From: Neopestalotiopsis rosae | Lineage: Eukaryota > Ascomycota > Sordariomycetes > Amphisphaeriales > Sporocadaceae | DNA length: 34,938 nt | NCBI GenBank assembly: GCA_023078685.1 | Contig: JALGAS010000016.1 | Coordinates: forward strand, 1-34,938 | Direction of reading: 5' to 3' | Shown: piece after piece, positions 31,097-34,938 of the stretch | Layout: each line of letters begins with the position of its first letter | How positions within the stretch are numbered: the first letter of the stretch is position 1 | The notes under the pieces: generated by a model | What the model saw: only the letters and a program-made list of their open reading frames with translations | Told to the model about the DNA's origin: nothing | Databases searched by the model: none | Translations under genes and position numbers: made by a program

Positions 31097-32599
31097 ATGG
31101 GAAGTTTTTATTTATTAAAGATAATAATGTTATTATCTTCTTTATTATTAATTCCTATTTTAGGAATATTTTTAATATCTAGTAATATGTCTTATGAAGA
31201 TGCGGAAACAGCACCTTCAAAAATATTATCTTATAAAATTACAGCTCTTGTTACATCTCTTGTTAATTTAGTAATATCATTAGTTATATTTATATTATTT
31301 GATTTTAGTTCTAATCAATTTCAATTTGTACAAGAACATTATAATATAAATTTATTCGATATTTATTTAGGAGTAGATGGAATATCTATCTATTTTGTTT
31401 TATTAACTACAATTATTATGCCTATAGCAATAGTATCTAATTGAAATTCTATCACTGAAAATGTGAAATCTTATTTAATAATTATGTTATTATTAGAAAC
31501 ATTACTTATAGCTGTGTTTTTAGTTTTAGATATATTATTATTCTATATTTTCTTTGAAAGTATATTACCTCCTTTGTTTATATTAATAGGTTTATTTGGA
31601 TCTAGTAATAAAGTAAGAGCTAGTTTCTACCTTTTCTTATATACATTATTCGGATCTTTATTCTTATTGTTATCAATATTAACTATGTCTTCTATAATGG
31701 GTACTACTGATTTCGATGCTTTATTTAAAACTAATTTTGATTATACTACACAAGTATTTTTATTTATTGGTATATTTATAGCATTTGCAGTTAAAACTCC
31801 TACTATTTTTTTAAACAATTGATTATTAAAAGCTCACGTTGAATCACCTTTAGGGGGAAGTATAGTATTAGCAGGTATTGTTTTAAAACTAAGTTTATAT
31901 GGTATATTTAGATTAATATTACCTATATTACCTAAAGCTTCTTTAGATTATACATTTATAGTTTTTGTGATAGGTGTTATTACAATTATATACGCTAGTT
32001 TTAGTACATTAAGAACTACAGACGTTAAAGAATTAATAGCTTATAGTTCTGTATCTCACGCTGCTGTATATTTAATAGGAGTATTTAGTAATACAATACA
32101 AGGTATAGAAGGAGGAATATTATTAGGTTTAGCTCACGGATTTGTATCTAGTGGTTTATTTATTTGTGCAGGAGGAGTATTATACGACCGTAGTGGTACT
32201 AGATTAATACATTATTATAAAGGTGTTACTCAAATGATGCCTTTATTTTCAATGTTATTCTTTATACTTTGTTTAGGTAATTGTGGAGCTCCTTTAACAT
32301 TAAATTTCATAGGTGAATTTATGTCATTATACGGAGTATTTGAAAGATTACCTATATTAGGTGTATTTGCTAGTTCTTCTATAGTATTCTCTGCAGCATA
32401 TACTATATATATGTTTAATAGAATATCTTTTGGAGGGTCTTTTACTAAATTCTTTGAAGATAGTATAAGTGATTTAACTAAAAGAGAATTCTTTTTATTA
32501 TTTGTACTAGTAGCATTTACTGTAGTATTAGGTGTATATCCTTCTATTATTTTAGATGGATTACACTATTCTGTTACAAATTTAATATATAAATTCTAG
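31097..32599 (+). CDS. nad4: NADH dehydrogenase subunit 4
   Basis: Proton-pumping, antiporter-like complex I subunit. The 500-aa product includes GVDGISIYFVLLTTIIMPIA, the Glu in FYIFFESILPPLFILIGL, FAVKTPTIFLNNWLLKAHVE, SPLGGSIVLAGIVLKLSLYG, AYSSVSHAAVYLIGVF and GLAHGFVSSGLFICAGG. Trp come from TGA at several places. Alternative starts are ATG 31127 (MLLSSLLLIP, close to many family N-termini) and an upstream TTG; ATG 31097 is the longest ATG-initiated form. Stop TAG. The PTIF-LNN sequence, where most homologues have PTIP-LNT, is a small oddity. Confidence 0.96.
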
Positions 32600-32724
32600 T
32601 GGTATTATTAATAATTTTAAAGTGGGTTTCTAATTTTTTTTTACATTCGTTTTGTACTAAACGCAAATGTTAGGCGTATCTTTCACGCTTATTATAACAT
32701 TTATAATAAATTTTTATTTATATT

Positions 32725-32877
32725 ATGCCACAATTAACACCTTTTTATTTTGTAAATGAAGTTACTTTTGCTTTTGCAGTAATTCTTATAACAGTATACA
32801 TGTTATCTAAATACATTTTACCAAGATTTGTTCGTTTATTTTTAGCACGTACTTTTATATCTAAACTTTTTAATTAA
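32725..32877 (+). CDS. atp8: ATP synthase subunit 8
   Basis: Small peripheral Fo subunit that stabilises the ATP synthase stator. The 50-aa product starts MPQLTPFYFVNEVTFAF, the near-universal fungal atp8 opening, followed by one membrane span (AVILITVYMLSKYIL) and a basic tail (RFVRLFLARTF). It is close to the usual 48 aa. It is followed 83 nt later by atp6, the standard pair. Confidence 0.95.
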   Translation: MPQLTPFYFVNEVTFAFAVILITVYMLSKYILPRFVRLFLARTFISKLFN

Positions 32878-32960
32878 AGTGTAATATAAAAGATCTTTGT
32901 CAAGATTTATTTTTCAATAGTTCTTTTACGTTTATTGAATCTAACTACATAATTTTTAAC

Positions 32961-33752
32961 ATGGAAAAATTTTTTGCATTTACTCTAGATAGAGAAATAA
33001 TTAGTCCTCTAGATCAATTTGAAATTAGAGACTTATTAAGTTTAGACGCACCTATATTAGGAAATTTACATATTTCTATAACAAGTATAGGATTATTTTT
33101 AACATTAGGAGTTTTTTTTATATTAGCTCTTAATCTTTTAAGCACAAACTATAACAGATTAGTAGGTAATAAATGATCTATAAGCCAAGAATCTTTATAC
33201 GCAACTATTCATAGTATAGTAACAAATCAAATAAACCCTAAAAATGGACAAATGTACTTTCCATTTATTTACGCTTTATTTATCTTTATATTAATAAATA
33301 ATTTAATAGGTATGGTTCCTTATAGTTTTGCTTCTACAAGTCACTTTGTATTAACATTTGCTTTAAGTTTTACTATAGTTTTAGGTGCTACAATATTAGG
33401 GTTCCAAAAACACGGTTTAGTGTTCTTTTCTCTTTTAGTACCAGCAGGTTGTCCTTTACCTTTATTACCTTTATTAGTTCTTATTGAATTTATTTCTTAC
33501 TTAGCAAGAAATATTTCTTTAGGTTTAAGATTAGCAGCTAACATTTTATCAGGTCACATGTTATTAAATATATTAGCTGGTTTTACTTATAACATTATGA
33601 CAAGTGGTATAATATTCTTCTTCTTAGGATTAATACCTTTATCTTTTATAATAGCTTTCTCGGGTTTAGAGTTAGGTATTGCTTTTATTCAAGCTCAAGT
33701 TTTTGTAGTTTTATCTTCTGGTTACATAAAAGATGGATTAGACTTACATTAA
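32961..33752 (+). CDS. atp6: ATP synthase subunit 6
   Basis: Subunit a, which makes the proton channels of Fo. The 263-aa precursor has a short leader before the mature SPLDQFEIRDL start (Ser about residue 15), then LIGMVPYSFASTSH, SLGLRLAANILSGHMLL (essential Arg) and GLELGIAFIQAQVFVVLSSGYI (Glu and Gln of the channel). TGA at 33174 codes Trp. The stop TAA shares its last base with the ATG of the following ORF. Confidence 0.97.
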
Positions 33753-34272
33753 TGTTTACAACATTAATAATAAGTAACCCTTATATTTTTATTATACTAT
33801 TTAGAATTCTTTTTTCTTTTATTTTTTTTTCTAATGTTACGATAGATTTTTTGAGCGCAAGCATAAACGATTGAATCTGTTATATATGAGGAGATAATAT
33901 AGGTAGTGGTTCTTCAGGGAATGGAGGTAGTGGTGGATCCGGAGGTTCACCTCAAGGACCGTCAGGTAATAATTTTTTACCTCATCACCCTACAGGTTCA
34001 ACGTCTGATAGAGAAAATGTTATTCTAGAATTAGAAGAAGTAGCTAATCAAAATTTAAAAAATAAAGCTAACTACTCTGAAATGAGTCATCAAGAAAAAA
34101 GAGATTTTTGTATTAAAGATATGAAAAAAATTTGTGAGAAGCGACTATTGATGTTATTAGAGAAAGAAGAACAGGGCAATTAAATCCAACAGGAGATCCA
34201 GAGTATAGAGTTTTATATAGTAAATTAACTCATAAAATAGCAAATCATCCTGAATTTCCTAATGTTGATTAA
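33752..34272 (+). CDS. Accessory ORF overlapping the atp6 stop, with a -1 frame break
   Basis: Not recognised. ATG 33752 overlaps the atp6 TAA by one base (TAATG), suggesting coupled translation. The open frame to TAA 34183 gives 143 aa: a hydrophobic anchor (NPYIFIILFRILFSFIFF), two TGA-Trp near residues 41-46, a Gly/Ser linker (GSGSSGNGGSGGSGGSPQG) and a charged helical part (ILELEEVANQNLKNKANYS). After the A7 run at 34124-34130 a second frame fits better and continues to TAA 34272 (ATIDVIRERRTGQLNPTGDP...); a -1 shift there would give about 173 aa. The layout, anchor plus low-complexity linker on the tail of a core gene, parallels the ORF overlapping cox3. Whether the break is real or a sequencing error is unknown. 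Confidence 0.6.
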
Positions 34273-34450
34273 AAAAAATTTTTTAGTTATATTACTATTA
34301 TAATAGCATATCTTTATTTTCTTTTATGTTTGGTAAATACCTTTTGCTTTTAATTATTTTACATAAAGAGAAGTTTTTATTATATTTTTAGGTTAAAGTA
34401 GATTTAATTTAATAGGATATATAATCTAAAAATTTTTTTATAAATAATTA

Positions 34451-34523
34451 ATTTTCATTAGCTCAATGGTAGAGTAGGATACTTCTAATATCCTGATTTT
34501 AGTTCGAATCTAGAATGAAAATG
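34451..34523 (+). tRNA. trnR: tRNA-Arg (TCT), copy 3, with compensatory acceptor changes
   Basis: Same tRNA as at 24192 and 29605, but the acceptor is ATTTTCA/TGAAAAT instead of ATTCTCA/TGGGAAT. One C-G pair became T-A through matched changes on both strands, and one T-G became T-A, so the stem is kept. The D-stem changes GAGC to GAGT, still a G-U pair. It is the last tRNA before the window end, upstream of rns if the molecule is circular. Confidence 0.92.
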
Positions 34524-34938
34524 TTAATTGTGTTTCTTTTAAAGTTTAACCTATTAATAAGTAAAATAAATTTAAAACGAGTAGTAAAAAAAAGAATTTA
34601 TTTGAAAGATTTCGTATCACTATACAATAAATAAATTCTTTTTTAAGGCACTTTAGTTTTAATTTGAAGTATATCGGGGGAGGGTACTCTTCGTAATTTT
34701 AGGCTTTTATACCTTAAATATTCTTGTTTTATTAGAGATAAAAAATAAACTAAATTTAAAAGTATTTAAGGAAAGTTATAGTAAACAATATGTCTGTATA
34801 TATAATTACTTAAAGTAAAAATTTCAGGTATTTAGTAGAAAATATAATAAATTAAAAAATATTAAATCATAAATATAATTTAAAAGCTAGCTACGCAAAA
34901 CCTACATAAAACTATATTTTAGGGAGACATATTAACTA
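34524..34938. other. Spacer from trnR copy 3 to the window end (rns leader if circular)
   Basis: A 415-nt AT-rich spacer. If the genome is circular it joins 1-157 to make about 570 nt upstream of rns, a plausible home for a transcription start, though I cannot identify a promoter consensus. It contains the strong hairpin 34588-34644 and a GC-rich patch tatcgggggagggtactc near 34672. No gene seen. Confidence 0.5.
34588..34644. repeat. Perfect 16-bp hairpin upstream of rns
   Basis: Arms AAAAAAGAATTTATTT (34588-34603) and AAATAAATTCTTTTTT (34629-34644) pair without mismatch around a 25-nt loop. The left arm followed by GAAA belongs to the dispersed AAGAACTTATTTGAA motif family (positions near 1988, 2600, 16382, 19389). 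Confidence 0.65.

Overview
This window is very probably a complete or nearly complete filamentous-ascomycete (Pezizomycotina) mitochondrial genome, opened just upstream of rns. It is AT-rich, every recognised gene is on the + strand, and UGA is read as tryptophan: TGA falls at conserved Trp positions in almost every respiratory gene and there is a tRNA-Trp with anticodon TCA. rps3 sits inside a group I intron of rnl, a Pezizomycotina signature. From memory, the gene order (cox1-nad1-nad4-atp8-atp6-rns-nad6-cox3-rnl-nad2-nad3-atp9-cox2-nad4L-nad5-cob) best suits Leotiomycetes/Helotiales; that placement is inference.

Layout: 1-1732 rns; 1733-4280 a tRNA cluster (Y, N, K, G, D, S, W, P, S, D) with GC-rich repeats and tRNA relics; 4287-4946 nad6; 5034-7028 a trnV-bounded cassette with a membrane/GNAT fusion ORF; 7059-7868 cox3, overlapped by an acidic low-complexity ORF (7826-8932); 9064-9261 trnI and a second trnP; about 9309-14386 rnl with the rps3 intron; 14540-16507 a second tRNA cluster (T, E, M, M, L, A, F, L, Q, H, M); 16793-18871 nad2-nad3; 18974 atp9; 19538-21394 cox2 with a GIY-YIG intron; 21623 a third trnV; 21795-24034 nad4L-nad5; trnR; 24666-25838 cob; trnC and trnR(ACG); 26493-29432 cox1 with a LAGLIDADG intron; trnR; nad1; nad4; atp8; atp6; an accessory ORF overlapping atp6; a third trnR.

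The core set is complete: seven nad genes, cob, three cox genes, three atp genes, rps3, two rRNAs and tRNAs for all 20 amino acids. These genes supply membrane subunits of complexes I, III, IV and V and the RNAs that translate them. The accessory part is more unusual. Three non-core ORFs each have a hydrophobic N-terminus followed by a soluble domain. Two of them start within or at the end of a core gene (cox3, atp6). The third is a multi-span membrane protein fused to a GNAT acetyltransferase domain, lies between two direct repeats of trnV plus a shared leader, and uses CGN arginine codons that the core genes largely avoid. Extra copies of trnD, trnV, trnP and trnR(TCT) lie mostly upstream of protein or rRNA genes, as if duplicated tRNAs served as RNA-processing points. 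Two genes (rps3 and the atp6-overlapping ORF) carry -1 frame breaks at A-runs that are either sequence errors or sites of slippage.
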